NCBI RefSeq assembly: GCF_030704535.1
Contig: NC_081808.1
Location: 21,021,501-21,085,500 of the forward strand
Length of the DNA stretch: 64,000 nt
Source: Vitis vinifera
Taxonomy: Eukaryota; Streptophyta; Magnoliopsida; Vitales; Vitaceae
Reading direction: 5' to 3'
Made by a program: the position numbers and the translations under genes. Numbering within the stretch: the first letter of the stretch is position 1; each line of letters begins with the position of its first letter. Positions 43,581-55,942 of this stretch are shown one piece after another. The notes beneath the pieces were generated by a model that had not been told where the DNA came from, made no database searches, and was given only the letters and a program-made list of their open reading frames with translations.

Positions 43581-46298
43581 TTAAGTGACAGGCAAACCAG
43601 CAGAAAAGATATGTATAAATGAAACCCTCCTCACTTTCCAGGCTTTGTGCTGAAATCCAGCAGGAAGCATGCCTCCTGTTTCATGATCAATGCTGTTAGG
43701 AACAATGAATTGTTCCTTAGAATGTCAGTAGCCATTATGAGTGTGAAAGTAACATTAAACAACTACTCTTATCTAATCAAGGTGGGCTTGGCTTGGATGT
43801 CCCATGGAAATGGAATGGTTTTCTTTTTATCATGAACAAAATTGCTAGAATTGCAATCTGAACTCTTGGATCCTAAAATCCACATCCCAAATTGTAATTC
43901 AACCACTAAATCAGAATTGCTATGTAATCATAAATAGAATTGTTAGAAAATGGAGTTAATGATAGGAGACCCAAAAAATTACAGCTGAAGAATGGAGGAG
44001 AAAGGTATTTGATCTTATCTTCTCCAAGACAATCTATAATTTTCAAATTGCAACTATTAAATTCTTTGTGAATGCTATAATTTTCAGCTGCATTCCAACT
44101 TTCCTAAGTAAACTCAGAAACCTTGAAAAATTAATGCTTCAAGAAAGATTGGTCCAAATACATCTGAAAGCCTTGGTTATGCTTAGATTACACATTCATT
44201 TGTTTGTTATATGCTTGAAATAAGAGCAGTCTCATTGCTGAAAAATAATCAATTTTAGGATTTTATGAATTGATATTGTTTCAATCTGTCACCATAATAT
44301 TTAATGATGGCAGCATTTTGTGTATGAAACCATTTGAAAGGACAGATTCCTGCATTCATAGTTCAGGTAAATATGAAACCATTCCATTTCTGTGGGAAGC
44401 CCAAACCAACCCTTGTAAAGTAGAGATCCATTCAAAACCAAAGCCAATTCAAATACAAGTTCCAGAGTTATGGACTATGAAAGCATTCTAACCTGATTGT
44501 TTGAAGCTTGTCCATGTATTCGGTGTGGCTTCATATTCAAATCAATCAATTTAGTGTCCATTTTGGCATGCCCATCAGCATTAGCATCCATTGTGGGAAC
44601 AGGAGAGACTCTGCGATTTTGCTGGTTTTCTACCACTGTTGGTTTAGATGACTGATTTTGTCCTCTCCTGTTCTCACCTGGTTCCATTGGTAGCAAGGCT
44701 GGGTCCTCAAGATTCCCAGATTTATCTCCTGGAAACTACAGAAGAAACCAGAAAGGGTAAACTCTAAGAGGACTCTTATGCAACAGGAGGGATGTGACCC
44801 AGTCCTCTCTGGTAAAAAGCAACAAACCTCAACTCTCTGCCTCAAGAGGAGATATCTTCCATGAGTTCTTTTACCTCCAACATGTACAATCATATCACAT
44901 TGCAAACAAAGGGAAGTTCCATCTATCTCACAGTAAAAGAATGCTGTATGCACGTTTCCAAACGAGAGAACATAAGTTTGAACCCCTTTTAAAGAAAAAA
45001 AAAACCATATATTCAGAAAAAATAAAAAGAAAAGAAAAGAGAAACATGCATACCTGGTGCATTTTCACATATGTCACACCGGGGAACATCACTGGGGTCA
45101 GCAAGCCCTACCCTCACATGCCTGCTAGCAAGCTTATTACACATGTGGACCTGCCATTCCAGTTAAGGGGTTTACTTGACAGCACGGATATAGAGTGGCA
45201 GCCAGGAGAAAACGAAACAGAAATTTGGATTGTGACGTGTTTGAAGAATGATCCTTTGGTGGAGAATGTAAAAGAAGCGTTTACCAGAGGAATTTCCTAC
45301 TTTTTCTTTTAGACATTTACCATAGACGACATCAAACACCATTTTGGTTGCAACAAAATTATCACCACAACTTCTGGTTACAGCTCATAAAATTCCTTTG
45401 GGAATATTTGCAACATCCAAGGGCTTTCTCAATAGGACCCATGAACTTCAAATATGACCAAAGACTTGCTCATAAAATTGAAATATATGAAGTCCAAGGA
45501 ACATGAAGCTTGGTACTACTGTTTTAACAAATAAGCTGCAACTGGGTCCTTATTACAGATTCAGATGGAATCTGAGATCATCAGCCATTTAGAAGCATAA
45601 GAATCGTCAAATATTAATTGTAGGAGAACAGCCAACTGATTTTCATCAAGCATATAGCAGAAAGTTTAAATCAAATTGTAAAGTGGCCCTTTTCAGCATA
45701 AATCAGCAATTCTCTGCAAGTAATTGTTGACATAAAGCACAAGGCCAAGTCTACGCAGAACAATGTGGTTTTTGCAAATCCGGTTTAAGCAGCAAGACCA
45801 ATCCTATATTTCCCTCGTTCCCTTCCCCCAACCACACCAAAAAATGAAACAAAAATAAAGTAAACCCTGAAGCTACTCAGTATTTTATACATAAAAATCA
45901 TAGCCACTCATCAGCATATACAATTAGACCCCAAAATTCACGCATAACTGGATTTCCTGGTGGTTGAGCACCAGACACCAGATCGAGCAGTTTCAAACTC
46001 TCAAGCAACTACAACAATTTCTAGTCTCCCCTACACTACTTCACATTCCCCTAGTAAATATAAGACACTCTTACCATAAAAATCACCAAAAAAAAAAAAA
46101 AAAACTGTTTATATGCCCACCAAGCATACGTCCATTTGCACCAAAGAGGTTTTCTCATCATTCCAAATAAAATCAAAACAAAAACGAGGGATCAAATGGA
46201 GGTACCTTCTCGTCGCAGACTCGGCACAGAGCAGCCTCATCGGCAGCGCAAAAGAGAATAGCAGCGGCGCTCTCACAGACGTCACAAAGTGTTCGCAT
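43581..46298 (-). CDS. BBX: Double B-box zinc finger protein (BBX18/19 type)
   Basis: Nuclear transcription co-regulator; Arabidopsis BBX18 and BBX19 act in light, thermo- and flowering signalling. Exons on the - strand: 46298-46206, 45150-45054, 44943-44828, 44735-44493 and a tentative last exon 43715-43581. B-box 1 spans residues 5-42 ([13 protein letters not shown]...[18 protein letters not shown]). B-box 2 spans residues 56-93 ([13 protein letters not shown]...[18 protein letters not shown]). Zinc ligands are intact in both. No CCT domain follows, which fits this subclass. Exon 4 encodes the conserved [19 protein letters not shown]. The last exon was chosen because it reads [13 protein letters not shown], resembling the NHEPAGLVPVGPF tail of BBX19. 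Its splice site is weak and its C-terminus differs, so the 3' end and the 227-residue total are uncertain. Confidence 0.85.
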
Positions 46299-48350
46299 AA
46301 TTATTATTGCCTTCCACTCTCATTTCTCCAAATAGCGATTCATCTATGTGCCAGAAAACACCGGTCGGAGAACACGGCACAAGAGAGAAAGTGGGATACA
46401 AGTCAACAAATCTCTCTGCAATAACTCTACGGGAATATCATATCATAATATAATAAAAATATATAGTTTGTATTGTCTCAAATGTTTTTGATGTGGGTGG
46501 TGGAGGTGTTGGGTTTGAAAATGATAATGACGATGACGGAGTTGGACTAGGATTATTGGGTGGGATAAACGGATTGGGGGGCCTCAGGGAGATTCGAGAA
46601 GACATCGTGTGGAGTTTAGTGCGAAAAAAAGAAAAAAGAAAAGACGGGGTAATGAGGAGTAGGGCCACTCGGCAGCACGCTGGCCACAAACTCGAAAGGA
46701 AGTGGGGCTGAAAATGGCCCTCTCTTTATTCTCGCCCACCAGTTACATATCTCCCCTGGGCCCATCTCATTTATACTTATTTTTTCTCTACTTAATTCCC
46801 TCGTTTACGTTTAATCTTCCACCCCTGCCGCCCCCTTTCCCCCAATCCCGGGTCATTTTGAAAGCCCTAGAGAACCTCCATGGCGATTGGTCCACATTTT
46901 GAGTGATGGAGATTTTTATTTTTTATTTTTTTAAGAGTTTTCAATTTAATACGAGAGGGCCGACGGCGGCCAAAGTAGGAAAATTCATGCAGCAATTCTA
47001 TTGAATTACATGGCCATTTTGTTAACTATTGAGGACATTTTTTGTTATCTAGAAGAGAAAAAAAAAAAAAACATATTTGATAAAAAAAAAAGAAAAAAGA
47101 TATGTTGAGAGAATATATTTTAAATGTTTTTTAAGATTTTTTTAAAAAATAATTGTTTAAAGAGAATAATTAAAAATAAATTATTATATATAAAAATTAT
47201 TTTTAAAAATATTTAACAATATTTTAAAACATAAAAAGAAGTTAAAAACATAATAGGTTCCTAAATAGATTTTCATTCTACAAAACAATTTTTAAAAACT
47301 ATTCTAAAAAATTATGTTTTCAAAACTATTTTTGAAATATTTGCTCAATAGAGCTCATTATTCTAAGTAATATTTGGCTTGTGGAGGACTCCTCAAAATG
47401 CCCTTACTATTAGCCCGATATCCTTTTAAATGACATTAAAGGCCTAATGGGTTGGCTTTGCACCCATAAGGACCTTAAGAGGGAAGTAAGGAAGACATGG
47501 AGGTTTAGTAGAACATCACTCTAGAAGCCAAGTGTTAAGGCAACAATTGAGGTTGGCATGCCCATGTGCAAAGGTTGTGTGCACTGCAACACATCCGTGC
47601 CTTTGAGCATCCTCAACACCTAGACACAAGCCTAAACACAACCACAACAATGATATTGATGCAAAGTGAAGTTTACAAATGATTTATTTATTTATTTATT
47701 TAATAAATAAATCTATTATGATTTCTCAAGTAGCTCAAAATTTTCAAAACAGCTCAAAATGTTCTTTGAAAAGGGAGGTAGGTGACTAAGGGGGGCATCA
47801 AGGTCAAGCCTTAACCGCACCAAGGAGGTACTGTGGCATGGCCTTGGACATGACCTTGACATTTGGACAACATGTTAGCATGCACACATGGGCTCCACGA
47901 CATGTGTGGCGTGCAACCTAGGGTCGTAATGGCAAGGGGTGTAGTACGACCTATCCTTCCTAGGCACTGACACAAGCACACTTAACCTTGTGCATTGAGG
48001 TGATTTGTGAAGACATGGGCACAATGTCATAGCATGATAGTACGACATCATACATGATCGACTCAAACTGAATGACTTTGTATGGCATAAGGGCATAATG
48101 CCCTGTGTACAAGAACAATTAAGACGTGAGCATAATGTTATGGCTCATTACCGTGACCAAGAAAGCTTGGGCACGACATGGTGTGTTGCTATACTACTAC
48201 ACCAATAGGCATGGTGATGCGTGGTTGGATTGGACAAGACACAAGAGGGCCTTGCAACAGATGGTTCCTAACACAGAAACAAAACCCTAATGTGCCATAG
48301 GCACCTTGACATGGCATAGGGGTGGGCATCAATGTGTGAGGTAAAGCACA
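46299..48350. other. BBX promoter and repeat-rich intergenic DNA
   Basis: 46299-46900 is the BBX upstream region with a long purine/pyrimidine-biased leader. 47040-47350 is an AT-rich repeat of the kind seen at 2860-3160 and 40265-40960. 47400-48350 shows recurring words like GGGCACAATGTCATAGC, GGGCATAATGCCC and GAGCATAATGTTATGGC and looks like non-coding transposon debris. No gene is recognised. Confidence 0.4.
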
Positions 48351-48415
48351 CTGATGTATTGAAGGGGGTTGTAGACATGATTAGATGGTTAAGACAAAAT
48401 GTTGGTTTGAAGTGG

Positions 48416-48565
48416 TTGGTACCTGTTGGCAAGAGGCACCTTGAAAGAGGTTACTTGGCACCTGTTGGCAAGAGGCACCTTGAAAGGGTTGCTTGACACT
48501 TGTTGACAAGAGACACCTTGAAAGGAGTATTTAGTACCCATTAAGAGGAGACACCTCGAGTATTG
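48416..48565. repeat. Four-unit minisatellite, about 38 bp per unit
   Basis: Units start at 48416, 48455, 48493 and 48531. Each carries a version of TTGGCACCTGTTGGCAAGAG followed by GCACCTTGAAAGG. Units 1 and 2 are nearly identical, unit 3 has a few changes and unit 4 is shorter and more diverged. Confidence 0.85.
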
Positions 48566-48745
48566 CGGCCTTAACACAGTATGAGGGACGTGAGATAGTT
48601 GTGGTTGCATAAAAGGACATCTTGATTTGAAATGATGTTTTCAAATGAGTAATTATGGCAGTTGCACAACTATCACTTGTTATCATGTGTATAAAAGTCT
48701 TCTGCATTACAGAGAGATAGAGAAAGAATGTTTGATTTGTAAAGC
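48554..48745 (+). mobile_element. LTR-promoter-like fragment, copy 1 (fossil)
   Basis: A block of about 190 bp, from GAGTATTGCGGCCTTAACAC to the GAGATAGAG run, that recurs inverted at 50484-50668. It includes TGTATAAAAG near 48689-48698, a good TATA box, which suggests the U3/R part of a retroelement LTR. No coding part is attached. Confidence 0.5.
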
Positions 48746-49006
48746 ATTGAGGGGTGGATTCTCTGACTCTGTACAAGTGTTGGGACACTTAAAGCAATTT
48801 TGTTATTCTTGTAATTGAATAATAATACAAGTTAGGATGAAATTAACTCATAACAATAATAAATGGAGCTTTGTAAAATAACTTAGATATAAAGGTTTTA
48901 AGCAATATTTTTAGAACCTTGAACTTGAAAAATTATTGAGTTATTGTTCACTAGTTGGACAAGTAGTTTAATCTCAATCGAATTGTGATGATAACTTGAC
49001 ATCATA

Positions 49007-49253
49007 TGTAACGACCCGCTCCCAACCCTGTAGATATTGTCCGCTTTGGGCTCAAAGGGGCCCTTACGACTTTAAAACGCGTCTACTTGGTTAAGAGAAA
49101 CCTCTATATATATAACGTCAGGAACATTCTCCCCTATCTAATGTGGGACATCATAAATACCCCTCTTAACCAAGTAGACGCGTTTTAAAGCCGTGAGGGC
49201 CCCTTTAGGCCCAAAGCGTACAATATCTATAGGGTTGGGAGTGGGTCGTTACA
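49007..49253. mobile_element. Palindromic (foldback) MITE, 247 bp
   Basis: Two arms of about 91 bp, 49007-49097 and 49163-49253, are inverted copies with roughly seven mismatches. They share TGTAACGACCC, GATATTGT, CGCTTTGGGC, GGGGCCCT and CTTTAAAACGCGTCTACTT. A 65-bp loop contains AATGTGGGACATCAT. The element is flanked by TCATA on both sides (49002-49006 and 49254-49258), a possible 5-bp target duplication. It is GC-richer than its surroundings and has no open frame. A decayed relative lies near 60330-60475. Confidence 0.85.
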
Positions 49254-50483
49254 TCATAAACATATAATTTATATACTATTAAAATTAAAATTAAAATTAT
49301 TATAAGAAACTAAAAATTATATAAGTAATTAAAAAACTTAAAGATGTTTTATCTTTTATCTTTAAATTAATATTAATACATTAAATTATGATTAAGATAG
49401 AATAAAACATTAATGTGTTAATATATATATGAAAGAATGAAATGTAGTTTTATTATTAACATATTTTGTGATTCAACTATTATATATTTTATTATTTTAA
49501 AAATTAATATATTTAATTTCATGTTTATTATCTTAAATTAAGTATTTAAAAATGATTTTATTATAAATCATTATATAACAGAAATAATAATAATAATAAT
49601 CTTATGATTTATTTACCACAAAAGAGTCTACATCTTTTTTCACATAAGAGACCAATTGTTAAGAAAGAGCAAACACCAACCTTAATCATTTTCATTTTTC
49701 CATGATAAGTGTCACACCTCGTAAAATCACCACCAATTTTATTTATTTATTTTTTAAATATGCGATGCTAAGAACCCTTCTTAGCCAATCTTTCCCAAAT
49801 GTCCCAACAAAAGCAATGTAAAGAGGCAACAGGTATGAATTAAATACACTTAATCATCATTAGTTTGAAATTTCATTAAATACTGTCTCTCCATTTTTCA
49901 TTTGTTATTCTAACTCACATCCTCTTTAATTTAAAAACAATGGAGGTATTTGATAAAATTTCAAATTTATGACAATTAAATACATTGAGTTCAAACCATA
50001 GGGAATCTGAGTGAAAAGAAAAATAAATATTACATATCATTCTCATTTTTTCATCAATATGATGAATAATATTAACATTTAGCTTAATAAGTTTTTCAAA
50101 TATTCTCCACCAAATTTAAAATATATTATAATAATTTGAAATTATGTTAATGAAATTTTTATTCATTAAGACAAAAATTAGCATCTTAGCTTTGAAGATT
50201 AAATAAGAAAAAAGTTGTCTTGCACATGCCTTGAACATGCAAGGCAACTTCCTTTTACATGTAAAACACAAATCCCTTATCTTTTAAGTACAAATCCTTT
50301 ATCCATAAGATACATACAAATTCATTAAATGAATGTGTGCACGTAAACATTATTTCATAATAGTCATATATCAAGTTGTGCACATAGACAAAAATGTCAT
50401 CAATATATGGATAGGATATATCTTATGACCGGTTTTTAAGACAACCTCCTTATATATTAAGTGCAAATCCCTACCTATAATGT

Positions 50484-50668
50484 ACAAATTCAAATTTCTA
50501 TCTCTATCATGTAGGAGGCTTTTATACACATGATAGGAAGCGGTGGTGGTTGTGCAACTACCACAACCACCCATATGAAAACACCATTTCAAATCGAGGT
50601 GTCCTTTCATGCAACTACAAATATCTTACATTATTCATGTTGTGTTAAGGTTGTAGCACTCAAGTTTT
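50484..50668 (-). mobile_element. LTR-promoter-like fragment, copy 2, inverted (fossil)
   Basis: The reverse complement matches 48554-48745, with shared landmarks GGTTGTGG.AGTTGCACAAC, ATCATGTGTATAAAAG and CCTTAACACA. It sits inside copy A of the direct duplication and is missing from copy B. Confidence 0.6.
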
Positions 50669-50757
50669 AATACAAATAGTAATAAAACTCCTTGATCATG
50701 GATAGGATATATTCATATATATAATGACCAGGCCATGTTTGGTTGGTTACAACCACC

Positions 50758-50781
50758 AAAAAAAAAAAAAAAAAAAAAAAA
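50758..50781. repeat. Poly-A run
   Basis: About 24 A residues following GGTTGGTTACAACCACC. The matching place in copy B (about 53222) is a shorter interrupted A-rich run. Confidence 0.8.
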
Positions 50782-51460
50782 GAAAAAGAAAAGAAAAGAT
50801 AACATAAAAAATTAATTATGGTCTTCTATGTGATCAATAAGTAGCTAACCAATTAGGCACTTGACCCTTTAAAGTATATATGAATATGATTTTATGTATT
50901 ATTTGTCCCCTTAGGCTTTAGCTTTAATTAAATTAATTAATATATATATCCATGGAAAAATAATATATTAAAATAAAATTTCAATAAATTAATAAATTTT
51001 ATTTTTAAATATTATTTTAATTGATTGTTAAAAATATAGAAATTATAAATATGATAATTTCTTTAAGGAGTCTTTCTTTATATCTTTTGTATATTAAATA
51101 AATACAAAAGAAATATAAATTATTTAAAAAAAAAAAATCATACAAATAACATCGTTTTTTTTATATTATTGAAAATAGTTAAATTAAATACATCATTATT
51201 TTAGTATTAGATGTGTTTTCATGTTTAATATGTTATTGTCAAAATGTTATAAATTTTATCATACATATACATCTTCAATAAAACAACTTTAATATTTATA
51301 ATATTACTTATTTTATCATTTCTAAAAGTTTTTCCAAACATTTTTATGAATTTTGATCAATTTATGTCAATATTTTTCGATATCCCAATATATTTGTACA
51401 ACTCAATTACCAATATTTTAGTAAAACTCGATGTTTTTATCCTTGTACATGTCTTATACG

Positions 51461-52481
51461 TTTAGTATAATTGTTTAATAAGTAAATGCAATCATGTTAA
51501 TCTAGCTTGTAAGCATTAATGAAAACATTGTTACCATAGGCAACCCCCCACCCCAACTTGGAAAAAAAATATATAAGTAATATTAAAAGAAATAATATGT
51601 GGCCCCCTAGAGTACATTTTTATTTATTTATTTTTCCCTATCTTTTCTCTTCAATTACTATGATTACCAGTTCATTGTACAATGGCAGATGCAATATTTA
51701 AATACACCCTAATTCAAATTACCTCAAAAGTTCAACCCCCAAAAAGGTGCACTTTAATTCCACCCAGAGGTAATGGGAAGGAAGCAAAACATACTTGTTT
51801 GGAGGTCAAAACTTGCCTCAAGAGATCAAAGGAAGAATCTAATTCTATCCTAAATAGTGGTGCACCTGTACTTGCTAATCGCCCCCCAAACTTTAAATCT
51901 TGTGTCTGCCACTGCTTGTGGGGTTCAACCATCAAATCTCCATGGCATTTAAAAAAAAAAAAACTTAATGTACAATATATCCAAATAAGTAATAGACTAA
52001 CAGTTGACTTAAAAAACTAAGACCTCAAGAATTACATATTCTTAGCTTTCATGATAGATTATAAGCCATGTTCATGGAAAAAGATTGGCCTTGGAAAGCA
52101 AAAATTAGTCATCTTGTACATATATTTAGTATAAACATTTTATACACAACATGCAAATGTAAATAAACTAACAATATATGTTTATTTTTTCATTTCCTTA
52201 GACATTATACTTCTTTTCCTTAGACTTTATAGTTATAGATGCTTATATGAATTAATACTAAGGCTAATAATAATACTAATGAGGAGGAGGATGATGATAC
52301 ATCATTGAAAAAAAAGTTTTAAAAAAAAACTACAAATTTTAAACCATGATCAAGGAGTTTTGTTATTATTTGGGAGAAATTTATATACAACAAATTATGA
52401 AATAAATATAAATATTTAATTCGAAGGAAAATTCTATGTGAAAAAATATAAAGAGAAATACATAAAAACTATATTTTAGTT
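51461..52481. other. Spacer between the two duplication copies
   Basis: AT-rich DNA. 51690-51950 contains a less AT-rich segment whose - strand reads CAGACACAAGATTTAAAGTTTGG, a style common in dispersed plant repeats. The open frame over it (51682-52020) has no recognised domain. An (A)TGATCAAGGAGTTTT segment at about 52347 is an inverted match to 50670-50693. Confidence 0.4.
52438..52481. repeat. Short direct repeat flanking copy B, left
   Basis: GAAAAAATATAAAGAGAAAT and the following bases to TTTTAGTTA recur at 53948-53993 just right of copy B, with a few differences. Confidence 0.6.
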
Positions 52482-53905
52482 ACATCCTCTTTGATTTAAA
52501 AACAATGGAAGTATCTGATACAATTTCAAACTTATGACAATTAAATATATTGAGTTCAAAGTTCAAACCATAAGGAAGGTGAGTGAAAAGAAAAATAAAT
52601 ATTACCTATCATTCTCATTTTCTCATCAATACGATGAGTAATATTTACACTTAACTCAATAAGGTTTTCAAATAATTTTGACCAAATTCCAAATATATTA
52701 TAATAATTTGAAATTATGTCAATGACATTTTCATTAATTAAGACAAAAATTAGCATCTTAGCCTTGAAGATTAAATAATAATAATAAATAAATAAAAAGT
52801 TGTCTTGCACATGCCTTGAACATTCAAAGCAACTTCCTTTTATATGTAAAGTACAAATCCCTTACCTCTTTTAAGTACAAATTCTTTATCCATAATATAC
52901 ATACAATTTCGTTGAATGAGTGTGTACACATAAACATTGTTTCGTAATAGTCATATATCAAGTTGTGCAAATTGACAAAAATGTTATTAATATATGGATA
53001 TGATATATTTAATAACCCATTTTTAAGACAACCTCCTAATTATTTATTTAGTACAAATCTTTTATTTATAATGTACAAATACAAATTCATTGAATGAGTG
53101 TGTGCACACAAATATTGTTTTGTAATGGTCATAAATCAAGTTGTACATATGGACAAAAATGTCACCAATATATGGATAGGATATACATAATGACTGAGCC
53201 ATAGTTGGTTGGTCAAAGCCACAAAAAAAAATAAAAAATAAAAAAATAAATAAAAGGAAAGACGAGCAAGATAAAAAATTAACCTTGGTCTTCTATGTGA
53301 TTGATAACTAGCTAACCAATTTAGATACCTTAACCCTTTAAAGTATATATAAACATAATTATATGTGTTATTTGTCCCCCTAGGCTTTAGCTTTAATTAA
53401 ATTAATTTTAATATATATATATCCATGAAAAAATAACATATTAAAATAAAATTTTAATAAATTGATTAATTTTATTTAATTGGTTTAAAATATAGAAATT
53501 ACAATCATCATAATTATTTTAACAAGTCTTTCTTTATATTTTTTGTATATTAAATAAATATAAATTATTTTTTAAAAAAATCATACATATAACATCATTT
53601 CTTTTATATAATTGAATACAATTAAATTAAATACATCATTATTTTAGTGTTAAATATCTTTTCAAGTTTAATTTATTATTGTCAAAATGTTACAAATTTT
53701 TTCATACATACATACATACATACATATGTATAAATATATTTATATTATTACTTATTTTATCATTTATTAAAGTTTTTTCCAACATTTCTATGAATTTTGA
53801 TTAATTTTTATCAATATTTTTTAGTATCTCGATATATCCATACAATTAAACTATTTTAAGTAAAAACCGATATTTTATCCTTGCTTGTACATGTCTTATC
53901 ATTTC
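52482..53905 (+). repeat. Direct duplication, copy B
   Basis: Second copy of 49917-51460. It contains an internal tandem repeat: a segment of about 100 bp with GAATGAGTGTGT and ATATCAAGTTGT appears at 52908-53010 and again at 53081-53190. Copy A has only one such segment (about 50316-50425). Confidence 0.8.
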
Positions 53906-55942
53906 TTATTTTATGTAGAACATTCTATAGATTTACAAAGTTTTGTAGAAAAATATAAAGATAAATACATAGAAATTATATTTTAGTTATTCAGTGAAAG
54001 AATGCAATATAAAATGGATATTCAAAGTGAAGAAAATATGAATAATAAGGGGAAATAGGGAAAAAAAATGGATAAATATAATTTACGATATAGTGGAAAA
54101 GTTTGAGAAAAAAAATGATGATGTTTTTGCTTTGATGTGATTGGTGGACAATGATAAAAGTAAGAAAATAAAATATGAGGTGTATTGTAGAGGAAAAAAA
54201 AAGATTATTAATGAGTATAGTTGGAAAAAAAATATATGTTGACATGATAATGTAAATCAAGAAAATATATGAAAAAGAAAAGAATAAATTCTTGAATATA
54301 AAATTAATTATAATAAGAACAAATTAATAACATGTAATATAAAATTTCTGTTAGGTTAAAATATGTCTGTATTAATGAGATTTATTTTATTTGTTTAGAT
54401 GGAACATAAGTTTAATTAACTTCTTTGTTTTTTTCGACTTTTACCTATACATTAGGTAATGAATTATGACTCTTAAATATTTTTTAAAATGTTATTTTTC
54501 TAAAAGGATTACCATAATAAGAAAATTTTATATTGTGGAAAATATCACTTTTGTTATATATTCTAATATCTAACCTTGTTGATGTTCATTGCTTAGTTAT
54601 ATAAGGATCGAAAAATTTAATTATTAGGAGGTAGTCACTGACATGATAATGTCATTTGATTGACTAGTCCCTTCCAAGTTGAAAAGTCTTCTGTTTTTTA
54701 AGGTCCCACTAATTTCTGAAAAAAAAAATTTGTTTATATTTTGTACGTTTGAAGGTTATATCATAACATGTTATGTTACTTTTATTTTTATAAAATAAAT
54801 TATTAGTAATATATTTATTATTGAGTTAAAACTCACTATATTTGCTTTTAAAGACCCATTTCAAGTACCCCAAATGTAGATGACTGACGTTGGGAATAAA
54901 AAGGGTTCTTGTTAGTTCAATTTATATTTGGCCTTAATCGCCTTTGTTTAAACATATGTTGATTTAAATTATATGTTACGATTTAACTATCACGTTAACT
55001 TGAACATAAAAGATACTTTAAACCCTACGAACTCACTTTTAAATGAAAATCTCTAGGATTTTTTTTTTTTTTTTACTATTTAATTTTTTTTTTATTTGAC
55101 CCTTATACTGGATAAGCGAAATTGACAAGGTTAACCCCAACCTTAGGTTTAGGGTTTCACAACTCTTTAATATGTCTATTATATCAAACTATACTCGGCT
55201 CATATATGGACGCTGGCCACTTATTCAGTTTAAGTTCTCATATTATTTTTGACCTAAAATGTCAATACTTCAACAATATTAAAATATGGCATAAAATATA
55301 TAGAATGATAATATATTTACATCGTATGCAAGACCTTAAAGCGATGCAAAACCCCCAAGGCAGAGTCGGACTCAACCAATCCTACTTGTGGGCTTGCAGC
55401 AATAGCTTCAAGACTAGTATGACAATTTAGTCCAAACTATAAAAAAAAAAACAATTTGGGGCCTCATCTTCTAGCCCAGCTCACCCCCCTGAAAATTTTG
55501 TCCACCAATTTCAACTAGGAAAAGCCACTTTACTGTCTTTCTAATTAAAAGCTACTTTTTTCACAGAGAGGCGTACAACACAGACACCCTCCAAAGAGAA
55601 TAGACCAGATATATATATATGAAGAAATAAAGACAGACTAGAGAGGTTGTTGGGTAGAAGACTGTTATTCATTTAATACATTTTTCTCCCTTCTTCAAAA
55701 AGAAGAGAAGTGAGTACATCTCAACCATTTCTATTATTCATCACCATATTTTTCTCCCATTCTCAAAAAGAAAAGAAAAAGGAAAGGAAATAAGTACATC
55801 TCAACCAATTCACGAATCTTTTATCACAAATACCACAAAGCCATTAGACTCTGTATCAAACCAAACAGCAGACCAAGGAAGACCCTTTAATAATAAATAC
55901 ATTTGCAGCAGAGTAATTGATCATCTCTTCAGCAGAGAGAAC
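53906..55942. other. AT-rich intergenic DNA
   Basis: No gene or complete element is recognised. 53990-54260 is a purine-biased AT-rich block whose open frame on the - strand is low-complexity. 55440-55940 is likely the 3' flank of the glyoxalase-like gene. Confidence 0.5.

Larger units (their letters stand above)
49917..51460 (+). repeat. Direct duplication, copy A
   Basis: Starts ACATCCTCTTTAATTTAAAAACAATGG and ends near ACATGTCTTATACG. It aligns along most of its length with 52482-53905, by eye about 80-90% identical, with small indels. Non-coding and AT-rich. It includes an extra inserted piece at about 50484-50690 that copy B lacks. Confidence 0.8.

Noticed and set aside
46438-46689. Proline/serine-rich open frame on the - strand upstream of BBX
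   Set aside because: It lies in the BBX promoter/leader, is low-complexity and has no domain; more likely 5' UTR or chance.
51682-52020. 112-codon open frame on the + strand
   Set aside because: No domain, ends in a poly-A-derived lysine run, and the DNA resembles dispersed plant repeats.
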